From Leifsonia sp. CL147 (GTDB taxonomy: Bacteria; Actinomycetota; Actinomycetes; Actinomycetales; Microbacteriaceae), in NCBI RefSeq assembly GCF_900114565.1, contig NZ_FOTM01000004.1, positions 1 to 64,000 of the forward strand: a stretch of 64,000 bases of DNA. Direction: 5' to 3'. The translations under genes and the position numbers were made by a program. A model generated the notes under the pieces. That model was given only the letters and a program-made list of their open reading frames with translations. It was not told the DNA's origin and did no database searches. Below, piece by piece: positions 47,887 through 57,270 of this stretch; positions within the stretch are counted from its first letter, which is position 1; every line of letters starts with the position of its first letter.

Positions 47887-49323
47887 ATGGCGTATGAATT
47901 CGAGCGCAAGCAGCGCATCGCGGTCCTCGGCGGCGGCCCCGGCGGCTACGAGGCGGCCCTGGCGGGCGCGCAGCTGGGTGCCGAGGTGACGATCGTAGAG
48001 CGGTCCGGAGTGGGCGGCTCGGCGGTGATCACGGATGTCGTGCCCTCGAAGAGCCTCATCGCGACCGCCGAGGCGACCAACGCGCTCGCCGAAGCGGCCG
48101 ATCTCGGCGTCCAGTTCTTCTCCCGCGGCGAGAACGGCAAGCCGGCCCGTCCGGAGATCGCCGTCAACCTCGCCGCGGTGAACAAGCGCCTCATGGGCCT
48201 CGCGCGTCAGCAGTCCGAGGACATGCGCGCCGAGCTGGTCCGCTCCGGCGTCCGGATCGTGACCGGCGAGGGCCGGCTCGACGGCGCGAGCGCGGTCATC
48301 GTCTCGACGTCCAAGGGCGATTCCGGGACCGACTTCGACCGGGTGGAGGCCGACACGATCGTCGTCGCGGTCGGCGCGAGCCCGCGCATCCTGCCCTCCG
48401 CCGAGCCCGACGGGGAGCGCATCCTGACCTGGACGCAGCTGTACGACCTCGACTCGGTGCCCGCTCACCTGATCGTGGTGGGTTCCGGCGTCACCGGCGC
48501 CGAGTTCGCCTCGGCGTACACGGCTCTCGGGTCGAAGGTCACGCTGATCTCGTCGCGGGACCAGGTTCTCCCGGGCGAAGACGCGGATGCGGCCCACGTG
48601 ATCGAGAACGTGTTCAAGCGCAACGGCATGCAGGTGCTGTCGAAGTCGCGCGCGGAATCCGTGGTCCGCACGAAGGACGGCGTCGTCGCCACCCTGACGG
48701 ACGGCCGCACGATCGAGGGCTCGCACTGCCTGATGGCGGTCGGCTCCGTGGCGAACACGGCGGGGATCGGGCTGGAGCAGGCCGGGGTTCAGCTGGCATC
48801 GTCCGGTCACATCCGGGTCAACCGGGTGGCCCGCACGTCCATCCCGAACATCTACGCGGCCGGCGACTGCTCCGACTCCCTGCCCCTGGCCTCGGTCGCG
48901 TCGATGCAGGGCCGGACGGCGGTGTTCCACGCCATGGGCGACGCCGTGAACCCGATCGAGCTGCGCAACGTCAGCTCCAACATCTTCACGCAGCCCGAGA
49001 TCGCCACGGTCGGCTGGAGCCAGAAGCAGATCGAGGAGGGCATCGCTCAGGGCGACATCTACAAGCTGCCTCTCAAATCCAACCCACGGGCCAAGATGCT
49101 CGGCATCCGCGACGGCTTCGTGAAGCTGTTCGCGCGTACGGGCTCCGGAACGGTGATCGGCGGCGTCATCGTGGCGCCGCGCGCCTCCGAGCTGATCTTC
49201 CCGCTCGCACTCGCCGTCGAACAGCGGCTCACGGTCGACCAGGTCGCCCGGGCGTTCACGGTGTACCCGTCGCTGTCCGGATCGATCACCGACGCCGCGC
49301 GGGCGATGCACATCGTCCTCTGA
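47887..49323 (+). CDS. LpdA-like NAD(P)H-quinone dehydrogenase
   Basis: The 478-residue flavoprotein has the disulfide-reductase fold with FAD motif VLGGGPGGYEAALAGAQLG, NAD-binding GSGVTGAEFASAY and YAAGDCSD. The redox Cys pair usually found before PSK is absent: VGGSAVITDVVPSKSLI. This matches mycobacterial LpdA (Rv3303c type), which reduces quinones rather than lipoamide. ATG 47887 is chosen because GGAAG lies at proper spacing; ATG 47878 is too close. Confidence 0.9.
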   Translation: MAYEFERKQRIAVLGGGPGGYEAALAGAQLGAEVTIVERSGVGGSAVITDVVPSKSLIATAEATNALAEAADLGVQFFSRGENGKPARPEIAVNLAAVNKRLMGLARQQSEDMRAELVRSGVRIVTGEGRLDGASAVIVSTSKGDSGTDFDRVEADTIVVAVGASPRILPSAEPDGERILTWTQLYDLDSVPAHLIVVGSGVTGAEFASAYTALGSKVTLISSRDQVLPGEDADAAHVIENVFKRNGMQVLSKSRAESVVRTKDGVVATLTDGRTIEGSHCLMAVGSVANTAGIGLEQAGVQLASSGHIRVNRVARTSIPNIYAAGDCSDSLPLASVASMQGRTAVFHAMGDAVNPIELRNVSSNIFTQPEIATVGWSQKQIEEGIAQGDIYKLPLKSNPRAKMLGIRDGFVKLFARTGSGTVIGGVIVAPRASELIFPLALAVEQRLTVDQVARAFTVYPSLSGSITDAARAMHIVL

Positions 49324-49690
49324 GGCCGGGTCGGGCGCATCGTCCTGCGCCCGTTGACGGCGTCGGAAACGGAGGCGATGCGCCCGATTTCGTCCACTGA
49401 ACGCCTCCCTAACCTTCGTCCGTCGGCGTGTCGGACTGGGATCTCCTCCGTTTCCGACGTCCACTCCTGCTCCCGTTGACGTCGTCGGAAAGGGAGGCGG
49501 TGTGCCCGGATTCGTCCGCTGGACGCCTCCCGAACCCTCGCGCCCCGGCGTGTCGGACTGAGAACTCCTCCGTTTCCGGCAGGCCACCCGCCCCATATTT
49601 CTGGCCGGCCATTCGCTCACAGAGTCCCGGCCGACGGACTTATCCACAGATTTCCGGCCGGCCGCCGTTCAGCGCGTCCGCTCTCGCACG
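49324..49690. other. Gene-free spacer after the LpdA-like gene
   Basis: This 367-bp stretch holds two 122-bp tandem repeats (49350-49581). A less GC-rich segment follows, with a second small repeat pair (CCGGCCG, 49600-49665). No coding frame with good codon usage was found. Confidence 0.7.
49350..49581. repeat. Two 122-bp tandem repeats with inverted ends
   Basis: Copies start at CCCGTTGAC, 49350 and 49472. In copy 1 GTCGGAAACGGAGG (49362-49375) and CCTCCGTTTCCGAC (49445-49458) are perfect 14-bp inverted repeats. Copy 2 keeps them with few changes. Confidence 0.8.
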
Positions 49691-50557
49691 ATGGAAGCCA
49701 TGGATTGGATGGCAGAACTGAGGCGGCTCGGCGGGGCTGCGTCCGTGCGTCAGCTTCGAGCGGCCGGCGCCACGGAGCGCGCGCTGAGCAACGCCGTCGC
49801 CGTGGGCCGTCTCGTTCGGCCCCGAACTGGTCGTTACGTGCTGCCCGATGCCGCAGAGCCGCTGCTCGCCGCCGTTCGCGCGGGCGCGAAGCTCTCGTGC
49901 GTCACAGCCGCGCGAAGCTACGGACTGTGGGGCGGGAACGACCTTCGTACGCACCTCAGGATGCCCCCGCACGCGGGAAGGCCGGGGAGCGCGAACGCCA
50001 CGCAGGTCCGCCACTGGAGTCGAAGCGAACGACAGGAGGAGATCTGGCGGGTCTCCCTGGCCGATTGCCTTCGGAGCGTGGTCCGATGTTCCGATCAGGA
50101 GACCGCTGTCGCCGTGCTCGACACGGCCATCTCCTCCGGCCGCATCACACGATCCGGCTTACGCAGGGTGTTCCAGCGGGAGCCGCAGCGATCGCGGAAC
50201 GTGGCCGAGCTCGCCCGGCCGGGCTCCGATTCCGGGGTCGAATCCCTCCTTCGTCAGCGACTCATCGCCCGCGATCACGTCGTGGAACAGCAGATTGCGG
50301 TGCCCGGGGTGGGCCGAGTGGATGTGCGGGTGGACGGAGTCCTGTATGTCGAGGTCGACGGCTACGAGTTCCACCGCGGACGCGCGGCCTTCGAGCGCGA
50401 CCGGCAGCGCGACACCGGCCTGGCTCTCCTGGGAGCCCGGTGGATGCGGTTTTCGGCCCGCGAGGTGCTGCAGAGTCCCGAAAACGTCGTCGCGACGATC
50501 GAACGGGGTGTGCGGGTGGCGGAAAGGGAGGCGATCAGTGGATCACGGACAGGCTGA
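49691..50557 (+). CDS. AbiEi-like/DUF559 protein (putative nuclease-type)
   Basis: The 288-residue protein has an N-terminal winged helix of the AbiEi antitoxin type (LGGAASVRQLRAAGATERAL). Its C-terminal segment (YVEVDGYEFHRGRAAFERDR, ALLGARWMRFSAREVL) resembles DUF559/Vsr-like endonuclease cores. The full arrangement is common in actinobacteria as a single protein, with undefined function. No AbiEii toxin partner follows. The start is uncertain (ATG 49691 or 49700), with no ribosome site. A degenerate copy of the 122-bp repeat crosses its 3' end. Confidence 0.7.
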   Translation: MEAMDWMAELRRLGGAASVRQLRAAGATERALSNAVAVGRLVRPRTGRYVLPDAAEPLLAAVRAGAKLSCVTAARSYGLWGGNDLRTHLRMPPHAGRPGSANATQVRHWSRSERQEEIWRVSLADCLRSVVRCSDQETAVAVLDTAISSGRITRSGLRRVFQREPQRSRNVAELARPGSDSGVESLLRQRLIARDHVVEQQIAVPGVGRVDVRVDGVLYVEVDGYEFHRGRAAFERDRQRDTGLALLGARWMRFSAREVLQSPENVVATIERGVRVAEREAISGSRTG

Positions 50558-50609
50558 TGCGCCATACGGAGGAAGAGCCGCGAGATGGCGCCGAGAACTC
50601 CTCCGTTGG
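50519..50609. repeat. Degenerate third copy of the 122-bp repeat
   Basis: GGCGGAAAGGGAGGCG at the left and GAGAACTCCTCCGTTGGC at the right match the ends of copy 2 at 49473-49580, but the middle is shorter and diverged. It overlaps the last codons of the DUF559 gene. Confidence 0.5.
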
Positions 50610-50641
50610 CTACGAGAGGCGATCGCGACTCGAGTGCTGGA

Positions 50642-50708
50642 GCCGATTCGGGCGCTGGAGCCGACGCGAGCGACGATGCCGATTCGGGCGCTGGAGCCGA
50701 CGCGAGCG
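50642..50708. repeat. 31-bp direct repeat abutting the carboxylase stop
   Basis: GCCGATTCGGGCGCTGGAGC and the following 11 bases occur at 50642-50672 and again at 50678-50708. The second copy ends one base before the stop codon of the biotin carboxylase gene. Confidence 0.85.
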
Positions 50709-52469
50709 CTAGACGATGTTGAGCAGCAGGTGTCCCGAGGACACGGTGTCGCCGACGGTCGCGTTGATGCCGGAGACGGTGCCGTCCTTGTGGGCGGTCA
50801 GCGGCTGCTCCATCTTCATCGCCTCGAGGACCAGCACGAGGTCGCCCTTCACCACCGGATCCCCGTCTTCGACGGCGACCTTGACCACCGTCGCCTGCAT
50901 CGGCGCGGTGACGGAGTCGCCGGTGGCGGTGTCCACTGCATGCGAACCGCCTCGGCGACGGGGAGCAGCGGGCGTTGCCTCAGCCGCGCCACCGCTGAGC
51001 AGCCTCGCCGGGAGGGAGACCTCGATACGCTTGCCTTCGACCTCCACCACGACGCTGTTGCGACGTTCCGAGGCGGGCTGGCCGGTCAGCTCGCCCGACC
51101 AGGGCTCGATCTCGTTCGTCCACTCGGTCTCGATCCAGCGGGTGTACACCGAGAACGGCTCGCCGTCCTGCGGCGCGAACGCCGGGTCGCGCACGATCGC
51201 GCGGTGGAATGGGAGCACGGTGGGCAGCCCGGCGACTTCGAACTCGTCGAGGGCGCGACGCGAGCGCTCCAGGGCCTCCTCGCGGCTGGAACCCGTGACG
51301 ATGAGCTTCGCCAGCATGGAGTCGAAGGCGCCGCTGATGACATCGCCCGCCTGGATGCCGCTGTCGACGCGCACGCCCGGACCGCCGGCCGGCTTGAAGA
51401 CGTGGACCGGGCCGGGCGACGGGATGAAGCCGCGACCGGCGTCCTCGCCATTGATGCGGAATTCGAAGGAGTGGCCGCGCGGCGCGGGGTCGTCGTAGTC
51501 GAGCTCGCCGCCCTCGGCGAGGCGGAACTGCTCGCGCACGAGGTCGATGCCGGTGACCTCCTCCGAGACGGGGTGCTCCACCTGCAGACGGGTGTTCACT
51601 TCGAGGAAGGACACCGTCCCGTCCTTGCCGATGAGGAATTCGCAGGTGCCTGCGCCCTGGTAGCCGACCTCCTGCAGGATGGCTTTGGAGGATGTGTAGA
51701 GCTTCTCGGTCTGCTCGGGCGTCAGGAACGGCGCAGGCGCCTCCTCCACGAGCTTCTGGTGCCGGCGCTGCAGCGAGCAGTCGCGCGTCGAGACGACGAC
51801 CACGTTGCCGTACGCGTCGGCGAGGCACTGCGTCTCGACGTGGCGGGGCTGGTCCAGGTACTTCTCGACGAAGCACTCGCCGCGACCGAACGCCGCGATC
51901 GCCTCGCGGGTGGCCGACTCGAACAGCTCGGCGACCTCTTCGCGGGTACGGGCCACCTTGAGGCCACGACCGCCACCGCCGAACGCCGCCTTGATGGCGA
52001 CGGGGAGGCCGTGCACGTCGACGAAGTCGAGCACCTCGGCCGCGTCCGCCACCGGGTTCAGGGTTCCGGGAGCGAGCGGCGCTCCGACCTTCTCCGCCAC
52101 ATGACGGGCCGAGACCTTGTCGCCCAGCCGCTCGATGGCCTCGGGCGACGGACCGATCCAGGTCAGGCCGGCCGCGATGACGGCGCGCGCGAAGTCCGCG
52201 TTCTCGGCCAGGAACCCGTAGCCGGGATGCACCGCGTCCGCGCCGGAACGGCGGGCCACGGAGAGCAGCTTCTCGATGACCAGATACGTCTCGGCACTGG
52301 TCGTCCCGTCCAGGGCGTAGGCCTCGTCGGCGAGGCGGACGTGAACGGCGTCGCGATCCTGGTCCGCGTACACGGCGACGGAGGCGATCCCGCTGTCCTT
52401 CGCCGCCCGGATGACGCGGACGGCGATCTCCCCGCGGTTGGCGATCAAAACCTTCGTGATACGTGGCAC
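50709..52469 (-). CDS. accA3: Acyl-CoA carboxylase biotin carboxylase/biotin carrier subunit
   Basis: The 586-residue alpha chain carboxylates its own biotin with ATP and bicarbonate and passes CO2 to a beta chain. The biotin carboxylase part has [32 protein letters not shown], the HQKL region and [14 protein letters not shown]. The C-terminal biotin-accepting site is [11 protein letters not shown], with the terminus [11 protein letters not shown]. The GTG start follows AGGGA. Likely partners are AccD/AccE at 58.2-60.0 kb, and BirA at 60.1 kb would attach the biotin. Confidence 0.94.
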   Translation of the reverse strand: MPRITKVLIANRGEIAVRVIRAAKDSGIASVAVYADQDRDAVHVRLADEAYALDGTTSAETYLVIEKLLSVARRSGADAVHPGYGFLAENADFARAVIAAGLTWIGPSPEAIERLGDKVSARHVAEKVGAPLAPGTLNPVADAAEVLDFVDVHGLPVAIKAAFGGGGRGLKVARTREEVAELFESATREAIAAFGRGECFVEKYLDQPRHVETQCLADAYGNVVVVSTRDCSLQRRHQKLVEEAPAPFLTPEQTEKLYTSSKAILQEVGYQGAGTCEFLIGKDGTVSFLEVNTRLQVEHPVSEEVTGIDLVREQFRLAEGGELDYDDPAPRGHSFEFRINGEDAGRGFIPSPGPVHVFKPAGGPGVRVDSGIQAGDVISGAFDSMLAKLIVTGSSREEALERSRRALDEFEVAGLPTVLPFHRAIVRDPAFAPQDGEPFSVYTRWIETEWTNEIEPWSGELTGQPASERRNSVVVEVEGKRIEVSLPARLLSGGAAEATPAAPRRRGGSHAVDTATGDSVTAPMQATVVKVAVEDGDPVVKGDLVLVLEAMKMEQPLTAHKDGTVSGINATVGDTVSSGHLLLNIV

Positions 52470-52569
52470 AGTTCCCTAGCCTATTGCTCGATATCGAACG
52501 GGATTTGGTCGATCCTCACAAAAATGGACGATCGGAAGCTTCGGCAGCCTACAACCCTCAGCGGTTTCG

Positions 52570-53202
52570 TCAGCGATTCCAGAGCGAGGTCCACGAGAAG
52601 CCGAGCTCGCGGACGAGTTCGCGAAGCGTCGAAAGCGAGAGCCCCACCACCGTGCTCGGGTCGCCCTCGACCCGCGTGATGAACGGGCCGCCCAGGCTGT
52701 CGATGGTGAAGGCGCCCGCTACCTCCAGCGGCTCTCCGCTGGCCACGTAGGCCTCGATCTCCTCGTCCGTCACGTCGGCGAATGTCACCGACGCGACGGC
52801 GGCCGACCCGGCTGCGGCATTCTCGCGGCCGTCCCGGTGATCGATGAGCCAGTGGCCGGAATACAGCATCCCGGTGCGCCCGCGCTGCTGCCGCCACCGC
52901 TCCCGGGCGACCTCGGGCAGATGCGGCTTGCCGTGGATGGCGCCGCCGATCGCGAACGCCGAATCCCCACCGAGGATGAGGCCGTCGATCGGCTCGCCGT
53001 CGAGGCTTCCGCGGACGGCTTCCGCCTTCAGGCGGGCGAGCAGCTGCACCATGGTGGGGGCGTCCAGCGGCCCGTGCTCCGCCTCGGCGGCGGCGACCGC
53101 CGCAGGCTCGTCGACGTGGGAGGGAACGATCACCGGCTCGATGCCCGCGGCGCGCAGCAAAGCCAGCCGCGCGGGCGAAGTGGAGGCGAGGTACAGACGC
53201 AT
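52570..53202 (-). CDS. maf: Maf-family nucleotide pyrophosphatase
   Basis: The 210-residue protein begins with the Maf signature LASTSPARLALLRAAGI, and has DSAFAIGGAIHGKP and GAFTIDSLGGPFI. Maf proteins hydrolyse non-canonical or uridine nucleotides and were linked to septum formation. It lies after the biotin carboxylase gene in the same direction in rod-like actinobacteria. It is divergent from the RNA methyltransferase gene. Confidence 0.93.
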   Translation of the reverse strand: MRLYLASTSPARLALLRAAGIEPVIVPSHVDEPAAVAAAEAEHGPLDAPTMVQLLARLKAEAVRGSLDGEPIDGLILGGDSAFAIGGAIHGKPHLPEVARERWRQQRGRTGMLYSGHWLIDHRDGRENAAAGSAAVASVTFADVTDEEIEAYVASGEPLEVAGAFTIDSLGGPFITRVEGDPSTVVGLSLSTLRELVRELGFSWTSLWNR

Positions 53203-53226
53203 GGTCACCTGTGGGATGCTCGAAGG

Positions 53227-54540
53227 ATGCCCCAGAAGGATGAGGGAGACCTCCCGAAGGACGAGGTCGAACTCGACATTACCAACGTCGCCCATGGCGG
53301 CGTGTTCGTCGCCCGCCACGAGGGGCGCGTCGTCTTCGTGCCCGACACGATGCCGGGGGAGCGCGTGCGCGCCCGGATCGCGGACACCAGCCACGAGCGG
53401 TTCTGGCGCGGGGAGGTCGTCGGGGTGGTCCAGCCGTCGCCCGAACGGCAGCCTCACGTGTGGAGCGCCGCCTCGCTCGAGCGTCCGCCCGCAGAGCGGG
53501 CCGGCGGTGCCGAGTTCGGGCACATCCGCCTCGGGCATCAGCGCGAGCTCAAGCGCCGGGTGATCGAGGATGCACTGCAGCGCACCGGCCGCCTCTCCCC
53601 GGACCTCATCGCGACACTCGGACCGGGCGGGGGGCCGCTCCAGGTGGAACCGGTCGACGGAGAGACCGCCGACGGCACGGGATGGCGCACGCGCGTCCGC
53701 CTCCAGGTCGGCGCCGACGGTCGCATCGGCCCGTACGCCGCCCGCTCGCACAGCGTCATCCCGGTCTCCGACCTGCCCCTCGCGACCGGCCTGGTCCAGG
53801 AGTCGACGCCGTTCGGCCAGTCGTTCGCGGGCGCCGAATCCGTGGATGTGGTCGCCACCGGTCTCGGGACATCGCACGTCCTGGTCAACGATGCGCCCGT
53901 GCGGTCGGGCCGGCGCACGGTCCGTCCCCGCCGTCGGCCCGTTCCCATCCGCGAGCGGGTCGGCGACCGCGAGTTCCGGCTGGATGCCCGCGGATTCTGG
54001 CAGGTCCACCGTGGCGCGGCGCAGACCCTCACGCGGGCCGTGCAGACCGCCGTCGACGAGGCGCTGTTCGACCCGCGCGCCGCCAATCTCGACCTGTACG
54101 GCGGAGTCGGGCTGCTGGCCGCCGCACTGGGCGACCGCTTCGGCCAGACCCTCCGCATCACCTCCGTCGAGAGCAGTGAGACCGCCACCGACGACGCCGC
54201 CGAGAACCTCGCCGAATGGGTGGGGGCTTCCGCCGTCACGGACCGCGTCGAGCGCTACGTCTCCCGGCTCGCTGCCGACGCTTCCGCCGCCGAGCGCGCC
54301 CGGCTGCATGCAGCGACGGTCGTGCTCGATCCTCCGCGCTCCGGCGCCGGCCGCGAAGTGGTGGACGCGATCGCCGCTCTCGCCCCGGCGCAGGTCGTCT
54401 ACGTCGCCTGCGACCCGGTCGCCCTGGCGCGCGACCTGGCGTTCTTCTCCGGTCACGGCTACAGCCTCCGCGGGATGCGCGCGTTCGACCTCTTCCCGAA
54501 CACGCACCATCTGGAGGCGGTCGCCACGCTGACGCGTTGA
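53227..54540 (+). CDS. Class I SAM-dependent RNA methyltransferase (TrmA/RumA family)
   Basis: The 437-residue protein has a TRAM-like N-terminal RNA-binding fold (ELDITNVAHGGVFVARHEG). The methyltransferase domain has motif I NLDLYGGVGLLAAALG. The catalytic Cys/general-base region is VVLDPPRSGAG and VYVACDPVALARDL. Family enzymes make 5-methyluridine in tRNA or 23S rRNA. The N-terminal iron-sulfur Cys cluster of RumA is not seen, so it may be a member without the cluster. The ATG follows GAAGG closely, so the start is slightly uncertain. Confidence 0.88.
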   Translation: MPQKDEGDLPKDEVELDITNVAHGGVFVARHEGRVVFVPDTMPGERVRARIADTSHERFWRGEVVGVVQPSPERQPHVWSAASLERPPAERAGGAEFGHIRLGHQRELKRRVIEDALQRTGRLSPDLIATLGPGGGPLQVEPVDGETADGTGWRTRVRLQVGADGRIGPYAARSHSVIPVSDLPLATGLVQESTPFGQSFAGAESVDVVATGLGTSHVLVNDAPVRSGRRTVRPRRRPVPIRERVGDREFRLDARGFWQVHRGAAQTLTRAVQTAVDEALFDPRAANLDLYGGVGLLAAALGDRFGQTLRITSVESSETATDDAAENLAEWVGASAVTDRVERYVSRLAADASAAERARLHAATVVLDPPRSGAGREVVDAIAALAPAQVVYVACDPVALARDLAFFSGHGYSLRGMRAFDLFPNTHHLEAVATLTR

Positions 54541-54574
54541 ATGCATGCTCGCCGACGAAAATGCCTTCACCCCC

Positions 54575-54580
54575 TACGAT
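54575..54580 (+). promoter_or_regulatory. -10 hexamer TACGAT, candidate leaderless start
   Basis: TACGAT ends 7 nt before the ATG at 54588 of the response-regulator gene; no ribosome site. Confidence 0.45.
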
Positions 54581-54587
54581 GGTCAAC

Positions 54588-55247
54588 ATGGTGCGGGTGG
54601 CAATCGTCGACGATCACGAGTCCGTGCGTCTTGGGCTGAAGGCAGCCTGTCAGGACGCGGGGTACGACGTGGTCGTCACCGCGCCCACGGTGGACGACTT
54701 CGTGTCCCAGCTCGGCTCGCAGGAGTCCGACGTCGTGGTCCTCGACCTGTCGCTCGGCGACGGCTCGAAGGTGACGGACAACGTGAAGCGCTCGCAGGCC
54801 ACCGGGGCGGCCGTCCTCGTCCACAGCATCGCCGACCGTGTCGCGAGCGTCCGCGAGGCGCTCGCCGCCGGTGCCGCCGGCGTCATTCCGAAGTCCTCGC
54901 CGACGACCACGGTGATCAGCGCGATCGCCACCGTGGCGCGCGGCGACGTGCTCAACAACCTGGAGTGGGCCACCGCCATCGACGCCGACAGCGACTTCGC
55001 GAAGGCGCAGCTGGGCCGCCGTGAGCGGGATGTGCTGCACCTCTACGCCTCCGGCCTGCCTTTGAAGGCCGTGGCCATGCAGCTGGGCATCGCGAACTCC
55101 ACTGCGCGCGAGTACCTGGATCGCATCCGCGTCAAGTACGTCGAGGTGGGTCGTCCCGCTCCCACGAAGGTGGACCTGCTCCGCCGGGCGGTGGAGGACG
55201 GCATCCTTCCCGGGCTCGATCCCGAGACAGGCAATGAGCGCTCCTAG
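54588..55247 (+). CDS. NarL/LuxR-type response regulator
   Basis: The 219-residue protein has a receiver domain (VRVAIVDDHESVRLG; acceptor Asp in VVVLDLSLGDGS) and a C-terminal LuxR helix-turn-helix (LGRRERDVLHLYASGLPLKA, then GIANSTAREYLDRIR). It pairs with the sensor kinase gene that starts 14 bp before its stop. No target is indicated in the window. Confidence 0.92.
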   Translation: MVRVAIVDDHESVRLGLKAACQDAGYDVVVTAPTVDDFVSQLGSQESDVVVLDLSLGDGSKVTDNVKRSQATGAAVLVHSIADRVASVREALAAGAAGVIPKSSPTTTVISAIATVARGDVLNNLEWATAIDADSDFAKAQLGRRERDVLHLYASGLPLKAVAMQLGIANSTAREYLDRIRVKYVEVGRPAPTKVDLLRRAVEDGILPGLDPETGNERS

Positions 55248-57270
55248 CGGGGTCCGGCCGGGGCTTCCGCTGGAGCAGGCGAAGCCCCGCAACCCTCTGA
55301 GCCGGGCGCGGATCGAGCGCATCTCCGACCGGACCGTGTCGGCCTTCGGTCTCGTCTTCGGGCTGCAGACCCTCCCGAGCGCGCTGGGGCAGCTCGGCGA
55401 TCTGCGCGAACCCTGGGGCATCGTGGCGATGGTCGCCATCTTCGGCGGACTGGCTCTCACTGTGGTCCTCGCGATCGTGCAGCGCGGCGTGAAGATCACG
55501 ATGGGTGTGCTCTCCGTGGTGTATCTCGCGGCGATCGTCACCTGGCCGCTGCTGGCCGAACATCCGAGCGCCTTCGCCAACGACAAGCCCTGGGTCTGGT
55601 TCCTCTGCTCCGTATTCACGGCGTTCGCAGCGGTCGCTTACCCGCTGTGGCTCGCGGTCGTCTACACGTTCGTCGCGCCGATCGCCTACGGTGTCGTGCG
55701 GGCGCTCCCGGAGGGCGGTGGGGCCGGGTTCGAACTGGCCGCCCTCGACACCATCTACGCCGTCATCCTCGGCGGCGTCATCCTCGCCATCATCACCATG
55801 ATGCGTCAGGCGTCGAGCGCAGTGGATGCTGCCCAGAGCCAGGCTCTCGCCCGCTACGCCACCGCTGTGCGCCAGCACGCGACCGAGGTGGAGCGGGTCC
55901 AGGTGGATGCGATCGTGCACGACAGCGTCCTGACCACGCTTCTCTCTGCCGCCTCCGCCCGCAGCCCGGAGCAGAAGGAGCTCGCCGCGGCCATGGCCGC
56001 CGACGCCATCGGGCACCTCCACGCCGCCGAGGCGGCGACCCCCGAGGACCAGTCCGTCGACAGCCTGGACGCGCTGGCCGACCGGCTGGTGACGGCGGCG
56101 AAGGCGTTCTCGTCGCCGTTCGTGGTGGAGGTCCACGACGTCGAGGACCACGATCTTCCGGCCAATGTCGCGGAGGCCGTCTACTCGGCGACCGTGCAGG
56201 CGATGGTGAACAGCATGCAGCACGCCGGTGCGAGCGGCGTGAAGCGGAGCGTCTCCCTCCGAGGCGGCGGGCCGTCGTCGAGCGTCGAGGTCGTCGTGCG
56301 GGACGACGGGCGCGGCTTCACCGAGTCGGAGGTTCCGGCCGAGCGGCTGGGACTCCGGATCAGCATCCGTGACCGGATCGCGAAGGTCGGCGGTCGTGCG
56401 CGCATCGAGTCCGAGCCCGGCGCGGGCACGACGGTGACGATCCTCTGGCCCGCCTCGGACGAGCACCGCTGGGTGTCCCCGCCGGACAGGCGGCGGCCCG
56501 GGAGGCTGTGGCGGGTCCTGGTCCGGAGGTGGACGCATGATCGCCCTCAACCGCGTCCTGTTCCTCAGCCTCGGAGCGCTCTTCTCGGCCTATCACCTCT
56601 TCCTCGCGCTCTCGTCGCTGTCCACGCCGCGCATGGCGGGGCCGGCCATCGTGGCGATGGTGCTCTACGCGGTCGCGACGGTGATCACTCTGTGGCCGAC
56701 GAGTCCCACGAAGATGCCGCTCTGGCTGGCCGCCTTCGACCTCGCTGTCTGCGTCGTCATCCCGATCCTGGTGACCAGCCAGTTGGATGCGTCGAAGGAC
56801 AACGGCTACGCCACCTGGTACGTGGCAGCGGTCGGCACGTTGATGACCATCTGCGCCGTGCGCCGACGTCAGGTCGTCGCCTGGGTGGGCGTCGGCTTCC
56901 TCGCCGTCCAGACCGTGGTCTGGGCGGGCCCAGGCGCGTTGGCGGGTCTCGGCGTCGTCGGGTCGGTGGTGTGGGTCGGCGTCGCGGTGGTGATCTCCGG
57001 ATCGCTAGCGAAGGCGGGACGGGACGCCCTCCAGTTCGCCCGCGCCGAGCGGGAGGCGACCGAATGGCAGGCGGCCCAGGAGGCGCACGTGATGGAGCGT
57101 CAGCTGCGCTTGCGTCAGACGTACCGTGTGGCGGCTCCGATGCTCGCCGAGATCGTCCGCCGCGGAGGCGACCTGACCGAGGCCGAGCGGCGCGAGTGCC
57201 GCTACCTGGAGGGCGCGATCCGCGACGAGATCCGCGGCCGGCGCCTCCTCAACGACGACGTCCGCCGTGA
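55234..57270 (+). CDS. Sensor histidine kinase lacking a stop codon at its normal end
   Basis: Residues 1 to about 434 form a complete kinase. There are six membrane helices (about 35-190), an H-box with His in QVDAIVHDSVLTTLL and an ATPase domain with NSMQHAGASG and VRDDGRGFTESEVPAERLGL. The frame shows coding-type third positions until 56534 and should stop at the next gene's ATG (56537), but no stop occurs until 57270. The extra 245 residues are out-of-frame translation of the next gene. A one-base deletion just before an ATGA overlap would explain it. The true product is probably about 434 residues. Confidence 0.7.
   Translation: MSAPSGVRPGLPLEQAKPRNPLSRARIERISDRTVSAFGLVFGLQTLPSALGQLGDLREPWGIVAMVAIFGGLALTVVLAIVQRGVKITMGVLSVVYLAAIVTWPLLAEHPSAFANDKPWVWFLCSVFTAFAAVAYPLWLAVVYTFVAPIAYGVVRALPEGGGAGFELAALDTIYAVILGGVILAIITMMRQASSAVDAAQSQALARYATAVRQHATEVERVQVDAIVHDSVLTTLLSAASARSPEQKELAAAMAADAIGHLHAAEAATPEDQSVDSLDALADRLVTAAKAFSSPFVVEVHDVEDHDLPANVAEAVYSATVQAMVNSMQHAGASGVKRSVSLRGGGPSSSVEVVVRDDGRGFTESEVPAERLGLRISIRDRIAKVGGRARIESEPGAGTTVTILWPASDEHRWVSPPDRRRPGRLWRVLVRRWTHDRPQPRPVPQPRSALLGLSPLPRALVAVHAAHGGAGHRGDGALRGRDGDHSVADESHEDAALAGRLRPRCLRRHPDPGDQPVGCVEGQRLRHLVRGSGRHVDDHLRRAPTSGRRLGGRRLPRRPDRGLGGPRRVGGSRRRRVGGVGRRRGGDLRIASEGGTGRPPVRPRRAGGDRMAGGPGGARDGASAALASDVPCGGSDARRDRPPRRRPDRGRAARVPLPGGRDPRRDPRPAPPQRRRPP

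Noticed and set aside
49324-49690. tRNA or small structured RNA in the spacer
   Set aside because: No cloverleaf with a GTTCRA-type loop or CCA end could be folded; the structure is explained by the 122-bp repeats.
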